A stretch of 64,000 nucleotides of DNA from Candidatus Thorarchaeota archaeon MP8T_1. GTDB taxonomy: Archaea; Asgardarchaeota; Thorarchaeia; Thorarchaeales; Thorarchaeaceae. Positions 1 through 7,815 of the stretch are shown here, piece by piece. Made by a program: the position numbers and the translations under genes. How positions within the stretch are numbered: position 1 is the stretch's first letter; the number at the start of each line of letters is the position of its first letter. A model generated the notes under the pieces. The model saw only the letters and a program-made list of their open reading frames with translations. It did no database searches and had not been told where the DNA came from. The stretch covers positions 5,034 to 69,033 of the forward strand of contig PJER01000012.1 of the NCBI GenBank assembly GCA_002825465.1. The letters are read 5' to 3'.

Positions 1-1
1 T

Positions 2-265
2 GGAATGCTTTCAATTGAATTGGAATCTGATTTAGCTGGCACAAGCAAATTCGTTGATTCTCTGAATGTTTTTCTCAATGCGGTCTCTTTAGGTGGTGTT
101 GAGAGTTTAGCCAGTATTCCTGCATTAACAACTCATTACGGTGTGAATGAAAAGGCTCTACAAGAGATGGACATCTCTGAGTCAACGGTACGATTATCAG
201 TTGGAATTGAAGATCCATCCGATCTATTACTGGATTTGCAAACAGCTATGGATCTATCTCTTTAG
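2..265 (+). CDS. Cys/Met-metabolism PLP enzyme, C-terminal end (partial)
   Basis: Only the last ~87 codons are in the window; the frame is open at the left edge, so the gene starts upstream. The visible part matches the C-terminal domain of trans-sulfuration PLP enzymes (cystathionine gamma-synthase, cystathionine gamma-lyase, methionine gamma-lyase, O-acetylhomoserine sulfhydrylase). It has the hallmark SLGGVESL just after the first third and the closing block RLSVGIEDPSDLLLDL. In this family the C-terminal domain closes over the PLP site; the lysine and PLP-binding residues lie in the missing part. Which reaction it catalyses cannot be decided from this fragment. It converges on the membrane-protein gene that ends 8 bases downstream. 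Confidence 0.85.
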   Translation, partial: GMLSIELESDLAGTSKFVDSLNVFLNAVSLGGVESLASIPALTTHYGVNEKALQEMDISESTVRLSVGIEDPSDLLLDLQTAMDLSL

Positions 266-272
266 TTGTAAT

Positions 273-1157
273 CTATTCTGAAGAAGGTCCCACTGCCAAT
301 CGTTGTTTATACTTCGATTGGTTCTTCTGAAATGATTTCACATAGAACACATAGATAGCTGAAATGGGTCCTAGAGCAAGAATAGGTGCAGCTACTACCG
401 CTGCAACAGGTACGAGGAAAATAAGAAGAGAAAATCCCTCTTCTGGTGGATGTTCAGAAAGGTATTGGAACCAATCAATAGTTTGCAATATTGTGAAGAT
501 ATAAGCAATCAATGTCGAGATCCCCGCAAATCCCTTTATCAATTTCTTATACCAATTACCAACTCCTTCTCGTTCAGAAATCTTACCTGGCTTTTGTTCA
601 GACTCTCTTACAAGTCCCGCATCTTGCAAAGTCCAAATTGGAACAAAGAGAATCATAAGGAAACCAGCCATCAAGAGGAGAATGAATAGAAGTGCTAATC
701 CAACTGCAATTGTTTGAGCCTGCACATTGATATCAGTACCTGTGAAGGTTTCTACCGTTAAGATTGTATTAACTACACCATCTATTTTGGTGATTGAATA
801 TGAAATGCCAAGAGCAGTAAAGGCTGGGAGTAATAGTTTTTTGATTTGACCTCCCATTGAACTATCTGGAATAATTTCCTGTGAGTAATATATAGAATTC
901 CTTCCTATGAATGTTCGATGTATTTTTACAAAGAAACTCGCAAGCTTTGGAGCGATGAAATACAGCAAGAGACCAAGTACTATCGAGACCACGTATAGCC
1001 AGATAAAGTCAAACAAGATGTCTCCAGGAAAGATCTTGTATACTCCCAGCTCGCTATCAAAAGGAAACGCTCCTTGATACGTAAGAAATACTGTGATAAT
1101 TATCGTAGTAATTACGAATAGCTGAATAAGAATGACTGGCTTCAAAGATTTATCCAT
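273..1157 (-). CDS. Multi-pass membrane protein, unknown function
   Basis: A 294-residue protein with about five or six hydrophobic segments (near residues 8-28, 44-68, 150-175, 212-230 and 245-272, plus a weaker one near 110-127). A charged loop around residues 180-205 lies between the two halves. I recognise no catalytic or transport motif and no family. The start ATG is the first in frame. It lies upstream of, and on the same strand as, nothing obvious; its 5' neighbour (1259-1702) is another small membrane protein on the same strand 101 bases away, so they may be separately transcribed. Real coding is supported by length and consistent membrane topology. Confidence 0.7.
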   Translation of the reverse strand: MDKSLKPVILIQLFVITTIIITVFLTYQGAFPFDSELGVYKIFPGDILFDFIWLYVVSIVLGLLLYFIAPKLASFFVKIHRTFIGRNSIYYSQEIIPDSSMGGQIKKLLLPAFTALGISYSITKIDGVVNTILTVETFTGTDINVQAQTIAVGLALLFILLLMAGFLMILFVPIWTLQDAGLVRESEQKPGKISEREGVGNWYKKLIKGFAGISTLIAYIFTILQTIDWFQYLSEHPPEEGFSLLIFLVPVAAVVAAPILALGPISAIYVFYVKSFQKNQSKYKQRLAVGPSSE

Positions 1158-1258
1158 ATATTTTCACCTGACTCTACCTTACTAGTTTCAATAGACGCGT
1201 TCGAAATTTATTATCTTCTTGTATAAACACGATTTATGTAATCATGCTAGAATCGCAT

Positions 1259-1702
1259 CTATAGTTCTGCAAAACAGTTCTGACACTTCATAATTCCTTG
1301 TTCATTCTTTGCCCCACAGTAAGGACAAATTACAAGATATCTAGTTTCCACCTCTTTTCGAGGTGTAATTGGTGTGCTTCCATGAGTCATTACTGACGAT
1401 GGCTGTGACTGTGGCTGAGGTTGCGGATGTGTTGTATATGTAGTCGGAGTTGGTATTGCTCGAGCTGCCATCATTTCTCTTCGATGAGTCGGATAGGATG
1501 TAGTAGTTCGAGCTTGAGCTTGAGCCCTTTTCTTTGAAGCGTTAACCCCAATGACAATCCCGAAGAAAATCATCCCCGTCATGACTATCGCGGCATTATC
1601 TGTTTGCATTGCAGGTTCGTCACTACCAAATATCAGGGCTATTATTGGAAATGCAATAAGGAGAAATCCAATGAGTTCCCCACAGTTTGGATTATTCGAC
1701 AT
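1259..1702 (-). CDS. Two-TM protein with C-terminal zinc ribbon
   Basis: A 147-residue protein. Two hydrophobic helices occupy roughly residues 10-26 and 38-54. A long polar linker rich in Gln, Pro, Ser and Thr follows (with a QPQPQSQP stretch). The C-terminal zinc ribbon has two CxxC pairs, CPYCGAKN and CQNCFAEL. Such short TM-linker-zinc-ribbon proteins are common in archaea and their roles are largely unknown; the ribbon would face the cytoplasm if the N terminus is inside. Related layouts occur at 1912-2451 (ribbon first) and 44222-44572 (ribbon last). Function not assigned. Confidence 0.75.
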   Translation of the reverse strand: MSNNPNCGELIGFLLIAFPIIALIFGSDEPAMQTDNAAIVMTGMIFFGIVIGVNASKKRAQAQARTTTSYPTHRREMMAARAIPTPTTYTTHPQPQPQSQPSSVMTHGSTPITPRKEVETRYLVICPYCGAKNEQGIMKCQNCFAEL

Positions 1703-1911
1703 TTTGTTCTTGCCTTCAAATTGTGTTTTGCGTTTGTTTTGGCATGAAATTCATGCTCGGTTGATTCAGATAATTAATAGTCTCTCACAAATGAGATTCA
1801 AAAGTTCCGACTACTCTTTGGGTTAAAAACTTATCAAGTATTAATATCTCTGAAAAAATTAGAATTTTTACACAACTATATTTAGGAGCTTCAAGATATC
1901 TAGGAATAACG

Positions 1912-2451
1912 ATGACATACTATCCTAATTCACTAAATTGTACATATTGCGGGACTCCTCTCACAAGTAATGAGACCGAGTATATCCAGAGAGGTGTAGC
2001 TGTGAGATGCAGAGGATGTGGGTCTATTTTGACAAGTCAGAGTTTTGAAGATACTCATGTTGACTTGACCGATCATACATTAACTACTCAACAACCAGTG
2101 CAAAAGCCCTATCGGCCATCTCCGAAAAAAAGTTCTGGTACGTTGATATTCTTCATCGGATTTGTTTCCCTTAGTCTAGGATTGTATGCTTTGTTTTTCC
2201 CGATACCCTTCTTTAGTTCAACATACTATGGCGAGATATTGGGAGCTATTGCCACGATAATCGGACTTTACAATCTTATGAAAGAATCTACTGATCCCTC
2301 CGGCATTAGTATAATGATTATTGGACTTGCAGTATGGCTAATAGCTTGGATGAGTTGGATTATCTATATTCCAATTCTATCTGATTTCTATTATGGAGAA
2401 GCAGTAGGATTGCTTCTGATTATTTACGGATATTTCAGATCAAAAAGATAG
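1912..2451 (+). CDS. N-terminal zinc-ribbon membrane protein
   Basis: A 179-residue protein. It opens with a zinc-ribbon-like module (CTYCGTPL, then CRGCGSIL about 20 residues later). A polar linker of ~40 residues follows, then about four hydrophobic helices from residue ~77 to the end, finishing with a basic tail (RSKR). It mirrors the neighbouring minus-strand protein at 1259-1702, in which the ribbon is C-terminal. The two are divergent across a ~209-base AT-rich gap that must hold both promoters. No catalytic motif is visible and the function is unknown. Confidence 0.72.
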   Translation: MTYYPNSLNCTYCGTPLTSNETEYIQRGVAVRCRGCGSILTSQSFEDTHVDLTDHTLTTQQPVQKPYRPSPKKSSGTLIFFIGFVSLSLGLYALFFPIPFFSSTYYGEILGAIATIIGLYNLMKESTDPSGISIMIIGLAVWLIAWMSWIIYIPILSDFYYGEAVGLLLIIYGYFRSKR

Positions 2452-2502
2452 TCCATGTTTGATTCGTTACAGTCATTAGTCGTTCTCAATTCCTAATTAC
2501 CC

Positions 2503-3135
2503 ATGGCAAATATCTTCACAACAAAAGTTCTGAATCAATTCAAGAAACAGGTTCCAGAACTCAAGAAACCCTTGGAATTAGTGAAGTTGACTCTTGAACC
2601 TACATTAATGCCTCCCTTTGAGATGATAGTACGTTCAATAATATACCAACAATTATCCGGTAAAGCAGCAAAGACGATACATGACAGATTCCTCCAACTT
2701 GTTGGAAGACTCACTCCAGCTTCTGTTTTGAAGACATCACAGGAAGAATTGAAGAGTGTAGGTCTCTCTCGGCAAAAAGCATCATATCTTCATAATGTCG
2801 CAGAATCGTTTCAACGAGGGGGTTTTCTATGGAAATATCGAACTATCAACTCACTATCCGAATTGTCCTCCGATGATATAGTAAAACTCTTTGTCCAGAT
2901 TAAAGGCGTTGGCGAGTGGACTGTGGAGATGTATCTTATTTTTGCAATGGGCCGTCTGGATATTCTCTCCGAAAAGGACCTTGGGGTGAGGAAAGGAATA
3001 CAGAAACTCTATGGACTTCCTGATGTTCCTCCACCAAAACAGGTAATTGAATTGGCAAAAAACTGGAAGCCTTTGGAGACCGTAGGAACATTTCTCGCTT
3101 GGCGAATTCTTGAGGAAGATTTTGTCTTCCCATAG
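2503..3135 (+). CDS. DNA-3-methyladenine glycosylase, AlkA/HhH-GPD family
   Basis: A 210-residue base-excision-repair glycosylase of the HhH-GPD superfamily, compact like bacterial AlkA2-type and archaeal enzymes and lacking the extra N-terminal domain of E. coli AlkA. Visible landmarks are SIIYQQLSGKAA at ~45-56 (helical core), the helix-hairpin-helix GVGEWT at ~135-140 and the DLGVRKG block whose Asp159 corresponds to the catalytic aspartate of the family. It would remove alkylated purines from DNA by hydrolysing the N-glycosidic bond. It lacks the four C-terminal cysteines of an Fe-S cluster, which argues against EndoIII/MutY. A pair of AT-rich hairpins follows its stop codon. Confidence 0.88.
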   Translation: MANIFTTKVLNQFKKQVPELKKPLELVKLTLEPTLMPPFEMIVRSIIYQQLSGKAAKTIHDRFLQLVGRLTPASVLKTSQEELKSVGLSRQKASYLHNVAESFQRGGFLWKYRTINSLSELSSDDIVKLFVQIKGVGEWTVEMYLIFAMGRLDILSEKDLGVRKGIQKLYGLPDVPPPKQVIELAKNWKPLETVGTFLAWRILEEDFVFP

Positions 3136-3175
3136 CTATTCTATATCTATAGAATATTCTATAATCATAGAATAG
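3136..3175. repeat. Tandem AT-rich inverted repeats
   Basis: Two consecutive perfect hairpins: ATTCTATA / TATAGAAT with a 2-base loop (3138-3155) and ATTCTAT / ATAGAAT with a 4-base loop (3156-3173). The outermost arms CTATTCTAT and ATAGAATAG (3136-3144 and 3167-3175) can also pair with each other, so two mutually exclusive folds exist. It begins directly after the glycosylase stop and ends ~75 bases before the next gene. It could be a transcription terminator, an mRNA-stability element or a dimeric operator. Confidence 0.6.
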
Positions 3176-3249
3176 TTAATAAATCTTCGAACTAAATATC
3201 CACAGTATCTTGATGATTGCAATCAATCATCATCGTGGAGGAAAATGGC

Positions 3250-3801
3250 GTGGATATAATGAAATTTTATAAAAACTTCAAAAGGCCAATTTATGTTGGC
3301 GTTGCGATTTTTGCTACCGAATTTGCTTTGGGCTGGCTGAGTTTCATTCTGGTTATAATTCCAATGATATTCGTGTTAGCCCTTATTGTTGGATATTTTG
3401 TAGATACCATTGAAGATAGTATTGTGGTTTATTCCATTGTTCTAATTATTGGAAATCTCTTAGGTGGACTAATACTGGCAATTGTTCTATTTCCTTCGTG
3501 GTTAGGCCCAGGAAGAATAGACCTTGGTGTTCTTGGAGTATTATTCTTTATTGCACCATTTATGGCCATGAGTGGAGCATCCACAATGCTTAATGGATTT
3601 GCACTTACCGAATTTACTCTGATAATATTCCTGATTGCCCCAGTCCTGTATTTCTTTTCATTTGGGTTTGCTGCTGTTGGATCTAGAATTGGTAATCGAC
3701 TGAGGAATGAAGAATTGGAAAATGCAGAAGAAACAGTGAAAGATATTTCTACTTTGACCAAAGAAGAAGAATCTATTTTTAGTATCGATTCGACTAATTG
3801 A
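3250..3801 (+). CDS. Four-TM membrane protein, paralogue of next gene
   Basis: About 183 residues with hydrophobic segments covering most of the chain, and a charged, acidic C-terminal tail (residues ~150 onward). I start it at the GTG at 3250 because GGAGG lies 8 bases upstream. An ATG at 3259 is the alternative, and a TTG at 3217 has no ribosome site. The next gene (3874) uses the same GGAGG-spacer-GTG layout and has a similar hydrophobicity plan and a shared motif (PVLYFFSFGFAAVG here, PILYLISFAFAPVG there), so the two are tandem paralogues. No known family recognised. Confidence 0.7.
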   Translation: MDIMKFYKNFKRPIYVGVAIFATEFALGWLSFILVIIPMIFVLALIVGYFVDTIEDSIVVYSIVLIIGNLLGGLILAIVLFPSWLGPGRIDLGVLGVLFFIAPFMAMSGASTMLNGFALTEFTLIIFLIAPVLYFFSFGFAAVGSRIGNRLRNEELENAEETVKDISTLTKEEESIFSIDSTN

Positions 3802-3873
3802 TAAGATAATTTATTGATATTATTCTCTCGAAAAGATTGCACAATCATTGTGTAATCTCCCGGAGGTCAAAGC

Positions 3874-4455
3874 GTGGTTAAGATTGATCTTATTCTTTCA
3901 ATTATCATAGGTCTTGTAATCTTTGTCTCAGACCTGGCCTTCAGCTGGTTGACAATCCTGTGTGGGAGAATCCCAGTCATTTTTGTCATCGCAGTCATAA
4001 TCGGTATTGTGGCCGGATCTCATGGTGATGCTGTCATTGCAACGATGATTACATGGATTGGTGGCATATTGATTGGAATGTTACTGGCTCCAATCATCTT
4101 TGTGGATATATTGAATCCCGACCAAGATTTCCTTGTTTTGTTCATCTTTGTCCTTCTATTTTCTGTAAGAGGTTTCTATAACTTTGAAACTCTGGATACT
4201 CTTCTTGAATTAATTGTAATTGGATTTTTACAACTCATAGTTGCGTTAATTATAACGCCTATTCTGTATCTAATTTCATTTGCATTTGCACCGGTCGGTG
4301 TTTTAATTGGTAAACTCATTCGAAAGGGATTTTCGGGTAAATCCACAGAACAACAACCAATACCAGAACAACCTCATATAATAGCATCAAGACCTGTTGA
4401 AGATGATGATCCTTTTGATGATAATGAAGAGCAAGCGGATGATTCGGCGTTCTAG
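3874..4455 (+). CDS. Four-TM membrane protein, paralogue of previous gene
   Basis: A 193-residue protein with about four hydrophobic helices up to residue ~155. It ends in a charged tail rich in Gln, Pro, Asp and Glu (DDDPFDDNEEQADD). Start is a GTG preceded by GGAGG at about the usual distance. It shares the membrane layout and the ILYLISFAFAPVGVLIGK-type motif with the protein at 3250-3801, which points to a local gene duplication. It converges on the adenosine-deaminase-like gene. Function unknown. Confidence 0.7.
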   Translation: MVKIDLILSIIIGLVIFVSDLAFSWLTILCGRIPVIFVIAVIIGIVAGSHGDAVIATMITWIGGILIGMLLAPIIFVDILNPDQDFLVLFIFVLLFSVRGFYNFETLDTLLELIVIGFLQLIVALIITPILYLISFAFAPVGVLIGKLIRKGFSGKSTEQQPIPEQPHIIASRPVEDDDPFDDNEEQADDSAF

Positions 4456-4493
4456 AGAATCAGCGCCTTACCAAATAGTACAATGTCTTGCTA

Positions 4494-5525
4494 TCAAATC
4501 AGTTGAGATTCTAATTCCCGATATTCAGATGAAAATTGACGCTTCAATTTAGCTCTCTTGTTTTCGTCTATGAAAGCAGACTGCAATCCATTCAAAGAAA
4601 TCTGATAGAGGTCCTCCACGGAGAAGCCAAGTTCTCTATGAAGGGTAAGATATTCATTATTCATATCCGTATGAAACAATGAGGGATCGTCACTGTTCAC
4701 AGTGACCAATAGACCATTATCAAAGAAATCACGGACTGGGTGGTCGCGAATCGAAGAAACCACTCCTGTTCTTAGATTACTAACTGGGCACATCTCAATG
4801 GGTATCTGCTTACGTTTCAGATACTCAACTAAAATTGGATCTTCCTTTGCAGTTACACCATGACCCAGTCGTTCCACATTGAGGCTTTGAATCGCATCCC
4901 ATATTGATTCAGGTCCTGCTGCTTCACCTGCATGAGCTACGCGATGTAAACCAAGTTCAGTGACTCTTTTGAAATGTTCAACAAATCGATTTGGTGGAAA
5001 CCCTTTTTCTTTCCCACCAATGTCTACGGATACAATGTTGTCTGGTTTCTTCTCAATAAAATCAATAATCTCCATCCCTTCATCATGAGTCGAGTTTCGA
5101 ACCAAATCTACTCTCAGGTTAGTTTCTATTCCAAAGTTTCTCTTTGCTCGTTGTACTCCTCTATTGATACAATCAGATATTCGCTTGAATCGTAGACCAT
5201 TTGGGATATGATCTCTCGGGGAGAAACTAGCTTCTACATAGTGAACATTACTCTTTGCACAGGTCTCTAGCATCTCGTAGGTTATCCGTTCAAAATGACG
5301 TTCATCTCTAATGTAACTGACTGCTTCCATGTATACCTTGATGAAATTCAAAAAATCCTTGTATTCAAATCGTTTTACTATCTGTTCGACATTTGTGTAC
5401 GGTGACTTGATATTATCTTCTTCAATTATCTCAAGTAATGTTTCTGGTTTCACTGATCCAAGAATATGAACATGTAACTCGACCTTTGGCAGAGATCTGA
5501 TTATGTCTAGGGTTTCCATTTGCAT
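4494..5525 (-). CDS. Adenosine deaminase family amidohydrolase
   Basis: A 343-residue TIM-barrel metal-dependent deaminase of the ADA family. Zinc/catalytic residues are visible: His18 and His20 (ELHVH), His198 and Glu201 (HAGE), His222 (LGHG) and Asp279-Asp280 (NSDDP). The family hydrolyses the 6-amino group of adenosine or related purines. One key position differs: after HVH, classical enzymes have an Asp (Asp19 in mouse ADA, which holds the ribose 5'-OH), whereas this protein has Leu22. The true substrate may therefore not be plain adenosine. The start could also be the second Met (base 5519). Downstream it converges on a membrane-protein gene. Confidence 0.85.
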   Translation of the reverse strand: MQMETLDIIRSLPKVELHVHILGSVKPETLLEIIEEDNIKSPYTNVEQIVKRFEYKDFLNFIKVYMEAVSYIRDERHFERITYEMLETCAKSNVHYVEASFSPRDHIPNGLRFKRISDCINRGVQRAKRNFGIETNLRVDLVRNSTHDEGMEIIDFIEKKPDNIVSVDIGGKEKGFPPNRFVEHFKRVTELGLHRVAHAGEAAGPESIWDAIQSLNVERLGHGVTAKEDPILVEYLKRKQIPIEMCPVSNLRTGVVSSIRDHPVRDFFDNGLLVTVNSDDPSLFHTDMNNEYLTLHRELGFSVEDLYQISLNGLQSAFIDENKRAKLKRQFSSEYRELESQLI

Positions 5526-5838
5526 CGTGATGTTTCATTGTTAATGTTAAATCTTTAGACACGCTTGGTTTCACTCTGGTAATAACTTCAACCGATTTTT
5601 AACTAATAAACCTGTAATTTTAATATGTAATACCTTGGCAACATGGCCATTTGTTAAGTTCATATTTTCAGCAGTAGCGGCGTCTATTCTGAATATGTCC
5701 GCTAGCATTCTAAATCAAATACACTTGTTATTCACCTTCGATAAAACGCTTCAAATCGGCGCATAGGTCAATTCTAATGGAGGACTACTTCCCTATACCG
5801 GTTATATTCAGAAATTGGTATATTTCTCTCGATTAGAG
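5526..5838. other. Intergenic region, no convincing gene
   Basis: About 310 bases between the divergent deaminase and thioredoxin-like genes. It is AT-rich near 5590-5630 and must hold two promoters. A TTG-initiated 43-codon frame (5635-5766) would encode a hydrophobic peptide but has no ribosome site. I see no RNA gene. Confidence 0.5.
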
Positions 5839-6180
5839 ATGACCGTTAGAACAGAATCTGCCCTTCTCCCTATTTCAGCTACAAAGACCGACTGTGGAAG
5901 ATGTAGTTGCATTATTCTCTACAGTAGCGAACATTGTGTGCTATGTGATGCGGCTCTGGAAATTCTTCAATCGGTTATCTCTGATTTTGGACTTCCTCCT
6001 TCTGTTATTAGAAAGGTCGATATCATGCTTGAGGATGACGGGTGTAATCTTCCTCCGCCAGTTGGACTCCCCGCGATGCGGATCTGTCATGAGGTTATCA
6101 CGGGATTACCAGATATTGATTTGACACGCAGCGCAATCATGCAAGCTGTGTTAAATGGTTGCTTCTCAGATTGCCAATGA
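5839..6180 (+). CDS. Thioredoxin-fold protein with CxxC
   Basis: A ~113-residue protein of the thioredoxin/glutaredoxin fold. The strand IILYSSEH leads into the redox pair Cys33-Val-Leu-Cys36, and a likely cis-proline lies in VGLPAM (Pro78) in front of a strand-forming stretch, as in glutaredoxins. Three extra cysteines just before the fold (CGRCSC, residues 19-24) and a Cys-containing tail (GCFSDCQ) are unusual and could bind metal or form a second disulfide. I chose the ATG at 5839; a TTG at 5815 would add 8 residues. The DNA is less AT-rich than its surroundings. It may act as a thiol-disulfide reductant; partner unknown. Confidence 0.7.
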   Translation: MTVRTESALLPISATKTDCGRCSCIILYSSEHCVLCDAALEILQSVISDFGLPPSVIRKVDIMLEDDGCNLPPPVGLPAMRICHEVITGLPDIDLTRSAIMQAVLNGCFSDCQ

Positions 6181-6232
6181 CACGAAGTAGTATGTTCGAC
6201 CAAAAATCCCCTGACTTGTTTTAGTGTAAGTA

Positions 6233-6517
6233 TTATCTTGGCAAGTGAAGATTGGCCATGCTTCGCCATATCTCCATATTTCTCTGTAGTTCGTTCAGTT
6301 TTTCATGGTCAATGTGATACATTGGTTTGCGCATATCAAGTAGATTTGGTACCTTTTTGCAGAGATGACCGGACTGCAAGGTTTTGAGAGCAAGGGTGAC
6401 TGTTCTCATAGCGAGTCCACTCTTTTTTGCAATCTCTGCTGGATACATTGGCCCTTCACTGCTTAATTTATCTAACACAATTAAGGTGCTCTTTGTGAGA
6501 TTGATCGGGAGGCTCAT
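6233..6517 (-). CDS. Winged-helix transcriptional regulator, small
   Basis: A ~94-residue protein with a MarR/ArsR-like winged helix: helix ST-LIVLDKL, turn GPMYPAEIAKKSG, recognition helix RTVTLALKTLQS, then a wing (KPMYHID) and a C-terminal helix. I start it at the ATG at 6517, which follows GGTGA in the upstream mRNA. A longer frame reaching 6676 would add 53 residues with a hydrophobic stretch but would overlap the divergent regulator gene. Probably a DNA-binding regulator for itself or for one of the neighbours; ligand unknown. Confidence 0.65.
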   Translation of the reverse strand: MSLPINLTKSTLIVLDKLSSEGPMYPAEIAKKSGLAMRTVTLALKTLQSGHLCKKVPNLLDMRKPMYHIDHEKLNELQRNMEIWRSMANLHLPR

Positions 6518-6702
6518 TCTAGTCACCAGATTCTTCTTCCAATTGAGTAATAGAGTCACAATCACCACTAAGTACCCAAGGACGAATTGTATGTAATTCT
6601 TAAGTGGCTTAATATAAGCCTTATCAACAGAGTAATTCCTAATTGCTCCAACGCCAAGCTTAATTGTGGAATTCAATTGATTTCAAGAGAGAAGGTGATC
6701 TG

Positions 6703-7812
6703 ATGACTCGAAATCGTCCACTTGATCAAAAGGACGTTGATATTATTGGAGCTCTCGATAAACTGGGAGGGAAAACATCAACTGAAGAGCTCAGCCAAGC
6801 AACGAAGATTCCTGCACGTACAGTAAGATATCGCCTTACGAAAATGAGAGATGCAGAAGTTCTGTACCCTGCGAGAACATTCACCCATGAAAGAAAATTA
6901 GGACTTGGTGAGAACATAATTCTCTGTGATACAACTCCAGGATCTATTCCTATACTTGAGGAGATGTTCCAATCAATTAATTCCATCTACTATTGGTCAT
7001 CGACATATGGAAAATATAATGGCTGCACGATTAATTCTCTCTACTCTCTTACCACTCCAAACGTTTCAAGAAGATTGATGGAGGTTTTTCAGAAAGAGGG
7101 TCTAATCTCTAACTATTACATGTTTGACGCTACTGACTATGAGCACAAAAATGGTGATTTCAGTAAATTAAATCCAAAACTTGGTTGGCAATATTGTTGG
7201 TCTGATTGGCACAAGAAAATCAAGAAGAGTCTCAATTCTAAATCAAGCAAAATTCATACAAAGTGTGATGAAAATCCAAAACTAATAGATTTTGATAATA
7301 GTGATTTTGGATTACTGAGGAGTCTTTTTGATGATGCATTAGTCCCACAAAAAGAATTGGCTAAAAGGTTCTCATTGTCTGAAACACAGGTTACAAAGAG
7401 AATTCGACGATTAGAGAATGTAGGCGTGATAAAGGGATTTGGATCCAGTTTTAAAATGAGTGAACCTATGACTGATTTCAATTTGTTCATTGATATTGAG
7501 GAACCTGTAGCACGAATTATGAATAATTTCTATGCACATCCCTTCCCGGGTTCTATATTACAGGAATCACGAAATCGATGGTGCATTAGGCTAGCAATTC
7601 CTGCGGAGGGCTTTCAAGGATTCTTACATGGAATTGATTTAATGAGACCATATCTAAAATCATATGCATTGCAATTCTTTTGCTCATATCATCGTGACAC
7701 GAGTATCCATCCATATGATCTTTTCAATGTTGATACACACAAGTGGGAGACTCCTGTTTCAGACTATTTAGCTATCATCTCTGATGTTTTGGCTAAACAT
7801 TCAAGAAAATAG
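6703..7812 (+). CDS. Lrp/AsnC-like regulator with two helix-turn-helix domains
   Basis: About 369 residues. An N-terminal winged helix (LDQKDVDIIGALDKLGG followed by TSTEELSQATKIPARTVRYRL) resembles Lrp/AsnC proteins. A second helix-turn-helix appears mid-protein (LVPQKELAKRFSLSETQVTKRI, with RRLENVGVIKGF as the wing), each followed by an alpha/beta stretch. This doubled architecture is typical of archaeal tandem Lrp-like regulators. The ATG at 6703 is preceded by GGTGATC, a near-perfect anti-SD match, so the upstream ATG at 6664 is not needed. It diverges from the small winged-helix gene and converges on the nuclease-like gene. Target and effector unknown. Confidence 0.75.
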   Translation: MTRNRPLDQKDVDIIGALDKLGGKTSTEELSQATKIPARTVRYRLTKMRDAEVLYPARTFTHERKLGLGENIILCDTTPGSIPILEEMFQSINSIYYWSSTYGKYNGCTINSLYSLTTPNVSRRLMEVFQKEGLISNYYMFDATDYEHKNGDFSKLNPKLGWQYCWSDWHKKIKKSLNSKSSKIHTKCDENPKLIDFDNSDFGLLRSLFDDALVPQKELAKRFSLSETQVTKRIRRLENVGVIKGFGSSFKMSEPMTDFNLFIDIEEPVARIMNNFYAHPFPGSILQESRNRWCIRLAIPAEGFQGFLHGIDLMRPYLKSYALQFFCSYHRDTSIHPYDLFNVDTHKWETPVSDYLAIISDVLAKHSRK

Positions 7813-7815
7813 ATT

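Noticed and set aside
5635..5766. TTG-started 43-codon frame for a hydrophobic peptide between the deaminase and the thioredoxin-like gene
   Set aside because: No ribosome site, rare start, and hydrophobic AT-rich frames arise by chance; not supported as a gene.
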